Source of the DNA: Algihabitans sp965233705
GTDB lineage: Bacteria; Pseudomonadota; Alphaproteobacteria; Kiloniellales; DSM-21159
Length of the DNA: 64,000 nt
NCBI GenBank assembly: GCA_965233705.1
Contig: CBDDTF010000003.1
Location: forward strand, 1,178,001 to 1,242,000
Direction of reading: 5' to 3'
Both the position numbers and the translations under genes were made by a program. Below, one piece after another: positions 49,453 through 58,336 of this stretch (position 1 is its first letter; each line of letters starts with the position of its first letter). The notes under the pieces were generated by a model. It did not search any database, had not been told where the DNA came from, and saw only the letters and a program-made list of their open reading frames with translations.

Positions 49453-50781
49453 TCAGGCCGAGCCCGTGCGCTGCGGGCGGGCCTCGGCCGCGCGGCTTTC
49501 GGTTTCCCGCGCTTCGGCGCTGCCCGCCAGCTCCAGGTCGAGCTGCTCGTCCTGCTGGCTTTCCAGCGGACGCAGGCCCGGCGTCGCCACCGTCTCGGCG
49601 AAGGCGCCGCGGTCCTCCGGCGCGGCGCGGCGCAGGCTGCGGAAGACGGTGAAGGCGCCGAGCAGCAGCATGGTCGCCGCCAGGAAGAGGAAAAGGCCGC
49701 GCGGGCCGAAGCCGTCCATCATCGCCGAGGCGAGCGGCGAACCGAGCACCGAGCCCAGGCTGTAGGCCAGCACCAGCGTCGCCGCCGCGCGCACCATCGC
49801 GCTCTCGGGGATCCAGTCGTTGGTATGGGCGATGACAATGGCGTAGAGCGGGAAGATCGCCGCGCCGGTCACCAGCGCCAGCAGCAGCAGGCCGACCAGG
49901 CCCGGCTCGCCGTCCGGCAGCAGAAAGACCAGCAGCAGCAGACCCAGACCGCCGACCAGCGAGACGCCCGAGATCACCAGGCGCCGGTCCATGCGGTCCG
50001 ACAGCAGGCCGAGGGGGTACTGCAGCAGGGGCCCGCACAGCAGCGTCGCCGACATCATCCAGGCGGCGCGGTTGCCGTCGAGCCCCAGCGCGGTGTTGGC
50101 GGTGGCGGCCAGCCCCATGAAGGAGCCCTGGGCGGCGCCGACGAAGAGCATGCCGGCCAGGCCCAGCGGCGTCGCCCGGTAAAGGTCGCGCAGGCTGAAG
50201 CGGTCGTCGGGCGCGATCTCGCCGCTGGGGGTGGGCGCGCTGGCGCCGCTGAGGGTCACCGGGACCAGCGCGAAGGAGACCAGGATCGAGATCAGCACGA
50301 AGAGCAGGAAGCCGCTCTCGGCGCCCAGGTTGACGAGCAGCGGCCCGCCGGCGTAACCGCCGAAGGCGACCATGGCGTAGAAGGACAGCACGCGCCCGCG
50401 GTCGGCATTGCTCGCCCGCGCGTTCAGCCAGCTCTCCACCACCATGTAGAGCCCGGCGAAGCAGAAACCCGAGACCAGGCGCATGGCCGCCCAGGGCAGC
50501 GGATCGGGCCAGAGCGGATGGGCCAACGCCACGCCGGAGATGGTCGAGGCCAGCGCGGCGAAGCTGCGCACATGCCCGACCCGCTTGACCAGGCCCGGGA
50601 TGTAGAGCGAGCCGAGGCAGAAGCCGGCGAAGTAGGCGGCCGTCATGGCGCCGACCGCCCCGACGGAGAAGCCCTCCAGGCTTGAGCGCAGACCGAGCGC
50701 GACGAACTGCAGCGAGTTGCCCGCCAGCAGCACGCCGAAGCTCACGACCAACACGGATACGGACAGCAACAGGGAACGCAT
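49453..50781 (-). CDS. Major facilitator superfamily transporter (YcaD-like)
   Basis: The 442-residue, 12-helix permease contains SLEGFSVGAVGAMTAAYFAGFCLG, RLVSGFCFAGLYMVVESWLNA and YPLGLLSDRMDRR, which resemble the YcaD/MFS group with a conserved ESWLN. The C-terminal about 55 residues are charged and rich in Glu and Gln. The ATG at 50781 is the first residue of the membrane part; the open frame extends further upstream but without family content. Substrate unknown. Confidence 0.9.
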   Translation of the reverse strand: MRSLLLSVSVLVVSFGVLLAGNSLQFVALGLRSSLEGFSVGAVGAMTAAYFAGFCLGSLYIPGLVKRVGHVRSFAALASTISGVALAHPLWPDPLPWAAMRLVSGFCFAGLYMVVESWLNARASNADRGRVLSFYAMVAFGGYAGGPLLVNLGAESGFLLFVLISILVSFALVPVTLSGASAPTPSGEIAPDDRFSLRDLYRATPLGLAGMLFVGAAQGSFMGLAATANTALGLDGNRAAWMMSATLLCGPLLQYPLGLLSDRMDRRLVISGVSLVGGLGLLLLVFLLPDGEPGLVGLLLLALVTGAAIFPLYAIVIAHTNDWIPESAMVRAAATLVLAYSLGSVLGSPLASAMMDGFGPRGLFLFLAATMLLLGAFTVFRSLRRAAPEDRGAFAETVATPGLRPLESQQDEQLDLELAGSAEARETESRAAEARPQRTGSA

Positions 50782-50915
50782 GGCCGCAGAGGTGTCCCAA
50801 CGGCGCGCGCTTGTCCACCCTTGTGCCGTGACGGCGACGCAGCCCTGAGTCGCCGGGAACGCCGACCTGCCTGCCCGCGCGGGCGGACCCGGCGCGGCGG
50901 CGGGCGTCCGGCCGA

Positions 50916-51530
50916 TCAGTCCTCGGCCGGGACGGTCCAGTCGGTCGGGAAGGTGACGTAGTTGATCAGCACCGTCATGCGGCGGCCCTCGATCGGCCGC
51001 TTCTCGAAGCCGTGCCAGGAGTCCTTGCCGGGCTTGGGGAAGAAGCAATAGGCCTGATTGTTGACGAAGGGCACGCTCTTCACCCGCTCCAGCTCGGGCG
51101 TGTAGAAGTCGGTGCCCAGACCGGGCTGGCGCCCCTGCGGGTCCACATAGACCTGGATGGTGACCATCTTCTCGACGATGTCGCAGTGCGGCTCCAGCCA
51201 GAAGCCGTCGAGGTCGCAGCAGATCTCCACCCGCAGATAGTGCCCGGCGACATCGACGCCGTAGCGCTCGCGCAGCAGCGCGACGGCCTCGGGGCTGCGC
51301 AGCTCCTCCACGGTCGAGCGCAGGAAGGGATAGTCCTTCAGGTTGTCGCGGCCGATGAACAGCCGCGCCTGGTTGTTGCCGGCGCGGGTGCCGTCGAACA
51401 CCCCGGTGTGGCCGACGTCGGTCGCCGCGATGGCCTCGCAGGCGCCCTCGGGCAGGCAGTCCTTCAGGATGTAGTGCTCGAAGGGCTCGCTGTGCGCTTC
51501 GGCGGTCTTCAGGGCGGTCAGGATGGACAC
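50916..51530 (-). CDS. 2-oxoglutarate/Fe(II)-dependent oxygenase-like protein
   Basis: The 204-residue protein has a double-stranded beta-helix pattern with an iron-binding H-x-D (EPHCDIVEKMVTIQVYV), a distal His (DSWHGFEKRP) and an Arg (EGRRMTVLINYV) that would hold 2-oxoglutarate. FKXXPG-like PKPGKDSWHGF is typical of small 2OG oxygenases linked to polysaccharide or cyclic-di-GMP-related clusters, but no such genes lie next to it. GTG at 51530 is the best start by homology, although its ribosome-binding site is weak. Confidence 0.82.
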   Translation of the reverse strand: MSILTALKTAEAHSEPFEHYILKDCLPEGACEAIAATDVGHTGVFDGTRAGNNQARLFIGRDNLKDYPFLRSTVEELRSPEAVALLRERYGVDVAGHYLRVEICCDLDGFWLEPHCDIVEKMVTIQVYVDPQGRQPGLGTDFYTPELERVKSVPFVNNQAYCFFPKPGKDSWHGFEKRPIEGRRMTVLINYVTFPTDWTVPAED

Positions 51531-51625
51531 GGAGCGGCTCGTGCCTTTCTGGTCGTTGCGGACTCGCAGGGGCGAGCTATGGCGCATTTCCGGGCGGGGA
51601 GCAAGACCGGACACCAGGGCCGCGA

Positions 51626-52999
51626 CTACAACACCAGCCGGTTGTCCGCACGCTCCTCGCGAGTCTCGTCCCGTGTCGCGATCGCAACGCCGAAGGTCAG
51701 GATGCCGACCCGTCCGGCGATCATCAGCACGATCACGACGAGTTTGCCAAGCTCGCTGAGCTGGCCCGTGAGTCCCGTGCTCAGCCCCACCGTGCCCATC
51801 GCCGAGACGACCTCGAACAGCACGACATCGAAGGCCGCACCGGTCTCGGTCAACAGCAAAAGGAACAGCGCTCCGGCCAGCAGCAGCATGTAGAACACGA
51901 AGCTGGAGGTCGCCACTTGAAGCCGCTCGGGCGTCACCTCGCGGCGGAAGAAGCGCACCGACTCGCGGCCCTTCAAAGTCGAGCGGACCAGTCCCATCAA
52001 CGCCGCGAAGGTGGTGGTCTTCAGCCCGCCCCCGGTCCCGGCCGGCGACGCGCCGACCGCCATCAGGACCAGCAGGACGACCAGCACGGCCGGCGCGAGC
52101 GCCGAGACGGGGTGCGTGTTGAAGCCAACCGTCGTGGTCGCGCTCATGGCCTGAAAGAAGGCCGCGGTCAGCCGCTCGCTTGCGGGAAGCGCGGCGATGC
52201 CGGGGTCCGCCAGGAACAGCGCCAGGGTGCCGCCCGCCAGAAGCAAGAGCGTCATGCGCACGATCACCTTGCTGGAGAAGCCCAGGTGCCGTGCCTTGCC
52301 GGTCAAGGTACGCCAGGCGTCCACGAAGATCAGAAATCCCATGGCGCCGAGCAGGCTGAGCGCACCGATAACGATGGTAAGCCAGGCATCGGCGCGAAAG
52401 CCTTCCAGGCTGTCGGAGAAGAGGCTGAATCCGGCCGTGCAGAAGGCCGAGACAGCGTGGAAGACAGCCGCCCAGACGGGGTCCTCCACTCCGGCGGCCG
52501 CAAAGATCCGCCAGAGCAGCACGGCCCCGAGGCTCTCGCAGACCAGAGTGAAGAGTACGACCGCGCGCACGAAAGCGGCCGGCGAAATCTCCTCGGGCAG
52601 GCTGAACGCGGCGCGGGTCGCCTTGGTTCGTAGCCCCGTCAAGCGATGCTGCAGCGCCAGCACGGCGAAGGAGCTGATCGTCATGTATCCCAGCCCCCCG
52701 ATCTGGATCAGGAGGAGAATGACGACCTCGCCGGCCAGCGTGAAGCTGCTGCCGGGGTCGAGGCTGACCAGGCCGGTGGTCGAGACCGCCGACGCGGCGA
52801 TGAACAGGCTGTCCAGAGCCGTCACCGGCACCGCCTGGCTCACAGGCAGGCTCAAGAGCAGCCAGCCCAGGGCGATGTAGGTGAGGTAACCGAGCAGAAG
52901 CAGTTGGGCTGGACGCAGTCGCAGCAGGGCAATCCGCAGCAGCGCAAGAGAGCGAAGACGGGTGCTTCGCCCATGGCTCAATCCCCGATGGTCGACCAT
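51626..52999 (-). CDS. TrkH/KtrB-family potassium transporter subunit
   Basis: The 457-residue membrane protein has four MPM repeats with K+ selectivity-filter Gly segments: SAVSTTGLVSLD, SAFCTAGFSLFS, SATTTVGFNTHP and SAMGTVGLSTGLTG. Length and GTGGGLKTTTF match KtrB-type subunits. The regulatory KtrA/TrkA NAD-binding partner is not adjacent, so it must be elsewhere. The ATG at 52999 is clear. Confidence 0.95.
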   Translation of the reverse strand: MVDHRGLSHGRSTRLRSLALLRIALLRLRPAQLLLLGYLTYIALGWLLLSLPVSQAVPVTALDSLFIAASAVSTTGLVSLDPGSSFTLAGEVVILLLIQIGGLGYMTISSFAVLALQHRLTGLRTKATRAAFSLPEEISPAAFVRAVVLFTLVCESLGAVLLWRIFAAAGVEDPVWAAVFHAVSAFCTAGFSLFSDSLEGFRADAWLTIVIGALSLLGAMGFLIFVDAWRTLTGKARHLGFSSKVIVRMTLLLLAGGTLALFLADPGIAALPASERLTAAFFQAMSATTTVGFNTHPVSALAPAVLVVLLVLMAVGASPAGTGGGLKTTTFAALMGLVRSTLKGRESVRFFRREVTPERLQVATSSFVFYMLLLAGALFLLLLTETGAAFDVVLFEVVSAMGTVGLSTGLTGQLSELGKLVVIVLMIAGRVGILTFGVAIATRDETREERADNRLVL

Positions 53000-53299
53000 G
53001 GCATGCCGTCACCTGATCCGAAAAAGCGGCGCAGACTGATCCCCGTCTTGTCGTCTGGCAAGTCGCCCCTCCGCCGATCCCGCGACCGGCTGGCATGCGC
53101 GGGACGCAGACACCCCGCGCGCCGGGCCCGCCGACAGCCGCGGCGGGTGTCGGCAACGGCGGGCCGGCTTACGCCGACCGGACCAGCCCCGCCCCCCTGC
53201 GCCGGGCCGGCCGAAGCGCTTGCGCGGCGCGGGGCGCCCGCCTACCTTGCGGGCTCACACGCTGGCGGGCTGCGCCGTCAGCCTCGCAGCGTCCGGGCC
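53000..53299. other. 300-base region without a gene, upstream of tRNA-Thr
   Basis: No frame here shows family motifs. The part near the tRNA contains its probable promoter. A possible short stem (CCGACA and TGTCGG near 53130-53155) is present. The remainder is GC-rich with nothing further that I can support. Confidence 0.5.
53220..53248 (+). promoter_or_regulatory. Probable promoter of tRNA-Thr
   Basis: TTGCGC and TACCTT are separated by exactly 17 bases, and the predicted start falls about 45 bases before the tRNA. The -35 hexamer is the same as that of the desaturase promoter at 57098. Confidence 0.5.
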
Positions 53300-53372
53300 G
53301 CCCCTGTAGCTCAACTGGTAGAGCAACCGCCTTGTAAGCGGTAGGTTGCGGGTTCAAGTCCTGCCGGGGGCA
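53300..53372 (+). tRNA. tRNA-Thr (anticodon UGU)
   Basis: A complete 73-base cloverleaf: acceptor GCCCCTG pairs with CGGGGGC plus discriminator A; D-arm GCTC..GAGC; anticodon stem ACCGC/GCGGT with loop CTTGTAA, giving anticodon TGT; T-arm GCGGG-TTCAAGT-CCTGC. The 3' CCA is not encoded (ACCG follows). The last 19 bases overlap the end of a minus-strand gene. Confidence 0.97.
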
Positions 53373-53704
53373 CCGGACTCTTCCCCCTTTGCGAACGCGT
53401 CGCGACCGTCGGCGGCGAACTCGCCGCACCACCAGCGCAGACGCCAGGGCATCACCGTCACCGACTTGCGCAGGCCGGCCAGGGCGTAGGGGTCCTGTGC
53501 CTCGAAGCGCACCGCCTCCTCGTAGCTGTCGGCGGCGAGCAGGCTGGCGCCGCCGATCACCGTCTCGCCGTCGTCCCCCAGCAGCGCGCCGGAGGCCAGC
53601 AGCCGCGGGCCCGCCGAGGCCAGATGCGCGCGGTGGGCCGCCCGCACCGCTTCGCGCGCCGCCTCCATGCCCGGGTGATCGTAGGCCAGGATCAGGTAGG
53701 CCAT
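53354..53704 (-). CDS. YciI-like small protein
   Basis: The 116-residue protein begins MAYLILAYDHPG and carries HRAHL, GALLGDDGETVIGGASLLAADSYEEAVRFEAQDPYALAGL, the pattern of YciI-like dimeric alpha-beta proteins with a conserved His and Asp. The function of these is unknown; some resemble muconolactone isomerase. The C-terminal tail past residue 100 looks non-family, and the stop codon (TGA) is formed by the complement of the conserved GTTCAA of the tRNA T-loop. Confidence 0.82.
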   Translation of the reverse strand: MAYLILAYDHPGMEAAREAVRAAHRAHLASAGPRLLASGALLGDDGETVIGGASLLAADSYEEAVRFEAQDPYALAGLRKSVTVMPWRLRWWCGEFAADGRDAFAKGEESGAPGRT

Positions 53705-53757
53705 CTCGTCCCTCCCGCTGTCGCCGGCCCCGCGCTGGCGGGACCGGCTGCGCGCCC

Positions 53758-55191
53758 TCAGGCGCCCAGGGCCGCCAGGTCCGGCCGGGGCCGGGCGCAG
53801 CCGGGGATCTCGGCCAGCGCCGCCTCCAGGGCGGCGCCGATCGCCAGCAGGCGCCGCTCGTCCCAGCGCCGTCCGACGATCTGCAGGCCGAAGGGCAGCC
53901 CGTCGGCATCGACCCCGCAGGGCAGGCAGAGCACCGGATGGCCGGTCAGCGTCAGGCCGTAGGAGATGGCGACCCAGTGGATGTAGGTGTCGAGCGGCTT
54001 ACCGTTGATCGTCGCCGGATAGCTCTGCCCCTTGGCGAAGGGCTTGGCCGAGGCGCCCGGCGCGATCAGCAGGTCGACCTCCTCCATCAGGCGGGTGAAG
54101 TCGCGCGCGATCTCGCCGTGGCGCCGGCTGGCCCAGGCCACGTCGCGGGCGTCGAAGGTCAGGCCCAGCTTGACGTTGGCGGTGACGTTGGCGCCGACCT
54201 TGTCGGGGTGCCGCTCCACCTTCTCCAGGTGCGAGGCGAGGAAGCCGACGCTGCGCAGCACCTCGAAGACGCGGTTCGCCTCGGCCATCGCGGGGTCGCG
54301 CGCCTGCACCTCGGCGAAGAGGTGGCGAAAGGCCCCGACCCGTTGGCGGAAGAGGCCGCGGATCTCCTCGTCGACCGGCGCGAAGCCGAGGTCCTCGCTG
54401 ACCGCGACCTTCAGCGCGCCGAGGTCGGCCGGCGCCAGCTCGGTCAGGCGCCCGGCCTCCACCGGCCGGCTGTAGAAGTCGTCGGAGTCCGTGCCCGCGA
54501 TGCCGGCGAGCAGTAGGGCCAGGTCGGCGACGCTGCGCCCCATCGGCCCCTCGACCGACAGCGGCGAGGTCGGCACGGCCGGCGCCGTCTTGGGCACCAG
54601 GCCCGGCGTCGGCCGCAGCCCCACGACGCCGCAGAAGGCGGCCGGGGTGCGCAGGCTGCCGCCCAGGTCCGAGCCGTTGGCCAGCGGCAACATCGAGGTC
54701 GCCAGGGCCACCGCCGAGCCGCCGGAAGAGCCGGCGCAGGTCTTCATCGGGTCGAAGGGGTTGCCGGTGAAGCCGTAGACCGCGTTGTCGGTGTTGGCGC
54801 CGGCGCCGAATTCCGGGGTGTTGGTCTTGGCCGCGACGATGCCGCCGGCCGCGCGCAGGCGCCGGACCACGCCGGCGTCCTCCTGGGGCACGAAGTCGGC
54901 GAACAGCGGCGAGCCGTAAGTGGTGCGCAGCCCCTTGGTCTCGTTCAGGTCCTTGATCCCGACCGGCAGGCCGGTCAGCGGCTGCAGCCCGTCGCCGACC
55001 CGGAACAGCCCCTCGGCCGTCTCCGCGGCCGCACGCGCCCCGGGCTCGTCGAGCGCGACCACGGCGTTCAGGCGCGGGTTCACCGCCGCGATCCGCGCCA
55101 GGCAGGAGTCCAGCAGCTCGACGGGCGAGATTTCGCGGCGGGCCATCAGGGCGCGCAGCTCGACGGCGGAACGGTCGCACAGCTCGGTCAT
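53758..55191 (-). CDS. Amidase signature-family hydrolase
   Basis: The 477-residue enzyme has the Ser-cisSer-Lys triad of the amidase family: K80 in PVGIKDLNET, S155/S156 in CAGSSGGSAVALA, and S179 in GSDLGGSLRTPA. It hydrolyses an amide; GatA function is unlikely because no gatB/gatC is present and the C-terminus differs. The ATG at 55191 has AGAAGG upstream. Genes upstream on the same strand (PhnD-like binding protein, XRE regulator) may be part of one pathway for an amide-containing substrate (inference). Confidence 0.93.
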   Translation of the reverse strand: MTELCDRSAVELRALMARREISPVELLDSCLARIAAVNPRLNAVVALDEPGARAAAETAEGLFRVGDGLQPLTGLPVGIKDLNETKGLRTTYGSPLFADFVPQEDAGVVRRLRAAGGIVAAKTNTPEFGAGANTDNAVYGFTGNPFDPMKTCAGSSGGSAVALATSMLPLANGSDLGGSLRTPAAFCGVVGLRPTPGLVPKTAPAVPTSPLSVEGPMGRSVADLALLLAGIAGTDSDDFYSRPVEAGRLTELAPADLGALKVAVSEDLGFAPVDEEIRGLFRQRVGAFRHLFAEVQARDPAMAEANRVFEVLRSVGFLASHLEKVERHPDKVGANVTANVKLGLTFDARDVAWASRRHGEIARDFTRLMEEVDLLIAPGASAKPFAKGQSYPATINGKPLDTYIHWVAISYGLTLTGHPVLCLPCGVDADGLPFGLQIVGRRWDERRLLAIGAALEAALAEIPGCARPRPDLAALGA

Positions 55192-55316
55192 GTCTACCTT
55201 CTCGTTTCCAGGGGCGTCTTGTTGTTCGGGGCGCCTTCCTTTTCGGGGGCGTCTTGTTTTTCGAGAGCGTCTTCTTGTCGGGCGTCTTGTCGCTCTTGGC
55301 CGCCGGGCGCGCCGCG

Positions 55317-55367
55317 CAGCGCCCGGCGCATTGCAGCGCCCGGCGCATTGCAGCGCCCGGCGCATTA
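55317..55367. repeat. Three tandem 17-base repeats
   Basis: The unit CAGCGCCCGGCGCATTG occurs three times in a row (the last base of copy 3 differs) in the 192-base gap between the amidase and the PhnD-like gene. Each unit contains a GCGCCCGGCGC near-palindrome. The part of the gap nearer the amidase (55213-55305) is rich in repeated GCGTCTTGTT-like words. Nothing in the gap looks coding. Confidence 0.75.
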
Positions 55368-55383
55368 GAGCCGGCCGGCGCGG

Positions 55384-56202
55384 CTACCGCAAGACAGGGT
55401 AGCCCTGGGCCCCGGCCGCGGCCTCGATCTCCAGGATGCGGGTGTAGTCGGCGGCCTCCGGCGGCGCGACGCCGGCCAGACGCAGCGCCGCGCAGGCCTC
55501 GGCCAGGGCCGGATCGTGCGCCGCCTCCATCAGCGCGATGGTGATCGCCTGGGCCTCCGCCGCCCGGCTCGGCGCCGTCACGTAGGGCAGCGCCGGGGCC
55601 GGCGTCGACCAGGCCAGCCGGCGCAGCGGCGCCACGAGCGCCGGGCGCTGGTCGCCCAGCAGCGCCCAGGTGACGCAGTCGATCGCCGCGACCTCTGCCC
55701 GCCCCTCGGCGACCGCGGCGGCGGAGGCGGCGTGGCTGCCGGTGACCGCCACCCGGCCGAAAAAGCGCCCGGCCTCGGCATAGGGCGCGACAGCGGCGCG
55801 CAGGGCCGACATGCCGGACTGGGAATCCCAGGCGTTGATCGCCGCGCCCTGCCCGGCCAGATCGGCGAGCCGCGCCACCGGCGAGTCCCGGCGCACCACA
55901 AGGGCGCTGCAGTAGGTCGGGCCGTAGCGGCTCTCCGGATCGCAGCCCTCGGCATCGTAGACCGGCACGCCGACCACCAGCAGGCGCTGGCGGAAGGCGT
56001 GGGTCAGCGGGTAGCCGCAGGTCTGGCTGAACAGCAGGTCCGGGGCGCGCCAGTCGTCGGCCGGGTCGGCGCTGCGGGTGAGCCGCTCGGGCAGCGGGCC
56101 CAGGCCGGCGGCGCGCAGATGCCCGGCCAGGCCCTGCCACAGGCGGTCCGTCGCCCAGCGCAGCTCCGGCAGGTCGTACATCGGCAGCGAGGCGATGGTC
56201 AT
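55384..56202 (-). CDS. PhnD-like substrate-binding domain protein without signal peptide
   Basis: The 272-residue protein shares the PhnD-like fold pattern: ASLPMYDLPELRWATDRLW, DLLFSQTCGYPLTHAF, YCSALVVRRDSPVARLADLAG, INAWDSQSGMSALRAAV and VTGSHAASAAAVAEGRAEVAAIDCVTW. These are phosphate/phosphonate-type periplasmic binding motifs, but the N-terminus has no export signal, so it is probably cytoplasmic and may be a ligand sensor or an enzyme-like domain. It overlaps the XRE regulator gene by 4 bases, suggesting that the two act as a pair. Confidence 0.8.
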   Translation of the reverse strand: MTIASLPMYDLPELRWATDRLWQGLAGHLRAAGLGPLPERLTRSADPADDWRAPDLLFSQTCGYPLTHAFRQRLLVVGVPVYDAEGCDPESRYGPTYCSALVVRRDSPVARLADLAGQGAAINAWDSQSGMSALRAAVAPYAEAGRFFGRVAVTGSHAASAAAVAEGRAEVAAIDCVTWALLGDQRPALVAPLRRLAWSTPAPALPYVTAPSRAAEAQAITIALMEAAHDPALAEACAALRLAGVAPPEAADYTRILEIEAAAGAQGYPVLR

Positions 56203-57053
56203 GCGCTGTCCCGCAGCAGCGCCTCGATGCGGGCGATCACGTCGGGCGGCTGCACCGTGGCGGCACGCACCAGCGCGTCGAAGTGGCGGGTCATGACGCG
56301 GATGTGCTCGGTCGCGTGCAGCACGATGTACATACCGCCGACATAGAGCACCGCGCGCTTCAGCCCGTAGACCGTCACCGGCACGGAGAAGCGCTGCAGC
56401 CCGTCGTAGAGGAACCAGCGAAAGGTCGGATAGAGCTCGTCGAGGATTCCCGCCATCTGCTCGAGCTGGGCGCGCCGCGCGGCCAGCGGCATGTCGCGCC
56501 AGATGAACTCGCCCCGGGCGAAGGCCTCCAGCGTCTGGTAGCTGGAGCAGACCTCCATGTCGGTCTCCGGCCGGCGGCTGTACTCCAGCCGCGCCTCCGC
56601 GCGCTCGCGCTGCGCGGTCAGCATGCGCTCGCCGTGCTGGCGGTACTCGAAGTCGATGGTCGCCTCGGTCTTCAGCAGGTCCGGCAGGGTCGCCGGCACA
56701 TAGCGAATCTTCGAGCCGACCACCTCGCGATGCCAGCGCGCCAGCCGCTCGTCCATCGGATCGCCGGCCCCGCTCTCGATCTCCAGCTCGCTGGCGACGA
56801 GCTGCGTGCCCGCCTCGCGCGACTGGCTCATGCCCAGCAGCCAGTCGGTCGACACGCCGGCCTCACGCGCGATCGCCACCACCGTCTCGGCCCGCGGCAG
56901 CCGCTCGTTCTCCGGCGAGAGTAGCTGCGACAGGGTCGAGCGATCGAGGCCGATCGCCGCCGCGAAGGCGGCGCGCGACGTGCCGGAGCGCTCGATCACC
57001 TCCGCCAGCCGCTCGCGGAAGGGCGGAATCAGGTCGTCTCGTGCCGTGGTCAT
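56199..57053 (-). CDS. XRE-family transcriptional regulator with C-terminal sensor region
   Basis: The 284-residue protein has an N-terminal helix-turn-helix (RAAFAAAIGLDRSTLSQLLS, residues about 25-45; RAETVVAIAREAGVSTDWLLG) and a 200-residue C-terminal domain that I do not recognise (YVPATLPDLLKTEATIDFEY, YVGGMYIVLHATEHIRVMTRHFDALV). The start at the ATG at 57053 leaves an AT-rich divergent region to the desaturase gene. It probably controls the PhnD-like/amidase genes, the desaturase, or both. Confidence 0.85.
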   Translation of the reverse strand: MTTARDDLIPPFRERLAEVIERSGTSRAAFAAAIGLDRSTLSQLLSPENERLPRAETVVAIAREAGVSTDWLLGMSQSREAGTQLVASELEIESGAGDPMDERLARWHREVVGSKIRYVPATLPDLLKTEATIDFEYRQHGERMLTAQRERAEARLEYSRRPETDMEVCSSYQTLEAFARGEFIWRDMPLAARRAQLEQMAGILDELYPTFRWFLYDGLQRFSVPVTVYGLKRAVLYVGGMYIVLHATEHIRVMTRHFDALVRAATVQPPDVIARIEALLRDSA

Positions 57054-57097
57054 GCCGTTGCCCAGCCCCCAGGGCGCAGAGGCCCCGCCGCGGGACC

Positions 57098-57126
57098 TTG
57101 CGCCGACAAACAATTCGTTCTATAAA
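57098..57126 (+). promoter_or_regulatory. Probable promoter of the desaturase gene
   Basis: TTGCGC is followed after exactly 17 bases by TATAAA, the best -35/-10 pair in the window. Transcription would start near 57133, leaving a leader of about 100 bases to the ATG at 57233. The region 57105-57200 is markedly AT-rich compared with its surroundings. Confidence 0.6.
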
Positions 57127-57232
57127 ATCACCGTCTGTTGCGCTTTATCACCACAGCAGACTTTTACCCATGATCGTTCTTTACGTTCGCATTTTTGCGA
57201 CCAGTCCCCCTATCGTTTTCACAGGTTCGCCC

Positions 57233-58288
57233 ATGCCCTCAGTCTCTCGCGACTCGCGCGCCGGCGCGACGCCGAAGCTAACCATGCGCTCCGCGCGGGC
57301 GTCCAGCCGCCGGGGCCTGCGGCCGGAGTGGCCCACCCTGGCGGTCGCCGGCGCCATCTACGGCGGCTTCGCCCTGGTGACCTGGTTTCACGCCGCGCTG
57401 CCCTGGTGGCTGGAACTGGCGCTCGGCGCCTACCTGGTCGCCTGGCACGCCTCGCTGCAGCACGAAGTGGTGCACGGCCATCCGACCCGGCTGGGCTGGC
57501 TCAACCGCCTGCTGGTGCTGCCCAACCTCTGGCTCTGGCTGCCCTACGAGATCTACCGCGACACCCACCTGCGCCATCACCGCGACCGCTGGCTGACCGA
57601 CCCGGTGGAAGACCCCGAGAGCTACTACGTCGCCCCGTCGCGCTGGGCGGCGCTGAGCGGTCCGGAGCGGGGCCTGCTGCGGGCGCGCAACACCCTGCTC
57701 GGCCGGCTGCTGCTGGGGCCGCTGGTCGGCGTCGCCGGCTTCTACCGGCGCGAGGCCGCGCGGCTGCTGCGCGGCGAGCCCCGGCGGCTGCGGATCTGGG
57801 CGCTACACGGCCTCTCGGTCGCTCTGGTGCTCGGCTGGGTGGTCGGCGTCGCGGGCATGCCGCTGAGCGCCTTCCTGCTGCTCTACGTCTACCCGGGGAT
57901 CGCCCTGGCCCACCTGCGCTCCTTCCTGGAGCACCGCGCCCACCCCGAGGTCGGCGCGCGCACGGCGATCGTCGAGACCGGGCCGCTGCTGGCGCTGCTG
58001 TTCCTCAACAACAACCTGCACGCCGTCCACCACGCCCGCCCGCGCCTGCCCTGGTACCGCCTGCCGGCGGTCTGGCGGGCCGAGCGCGCGGCCATCCTGC
58101 GCGCCAACCGGGGCTACCACCTGCGTGGTTACGGCGGGATGGCGCGGCGCTGGGCGCTGCGCGCCAAGGAGCCGGCGGTCCACCCGCTGGGCGGCATCGC
58201 CCGGCCGGCGCGCGCCCGCGCCGAGGTCGCTTTCACGGCGAAACCCGACGCCTGGGGCGTCGCGGAGGGCGGCCCCGCCACGCTATAG
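57233..58288 (+). CDS. Membrane fatty acid desaturase
   Basis: The 351-residue protein has four or more hydrophobic helices and three histidine boxes of membrane di-iron desaturases: QHEVVHGHP (H77, H81, H83), DTHLRHHRDRW (H112, H115, H116) and NNNLHAVHH near residue 265. It introduces a double bond into an acyl chain at the inner membrane. The ATG at 57233 is the choice by family; an in-frame ATG at 57170 would add 21 residues. Divergent from the XRE regulator. The flavoenzyme downstream follows after 48 bases and may be co-transcribed. Confidence 0.9.
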   Translation: MPSVSRDSRAGATPKLTMRSARASSRRGLRPEWPTLAVAGAIYGGFALVTWFHAALPWWLELALGAYLVAWHASLQHEVVHGHPTRLGWLNRLLVLPNLWLWLPYEIYRDTHLRHHRDRWLTDPVEDPESYYVAPSRWAALSGPERGLLRARNTLLGRLLLGPLVGVAGFYRREAARLLRGEPRRLRIWALHGLSVALVLGWVVGVAGMPLSAFLLLYVYPGIALAHLRSFLEHRAHPEVGARTAIVETGPLLALLFLNNNLHAVHHARPRLPWYRLPAVWRAERAAILRANRGYHLRGYGGMARRWALRAKEPAVHPLGGIARPARARAEVAFTAKPDAWGVAEGGPATL

Positions 58289-58336
58289 GGAAAGCTGCCG
58301 AACCTCCACGCCCCGCCACCACAGCGAGAGTGCGCC

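Noticed and set aside
53758..55191. gatA for the amidase
   Set aside because: No gatB or gatC alongside, and the context (regulator, binding-like protein) fits a catabolic amidase better.
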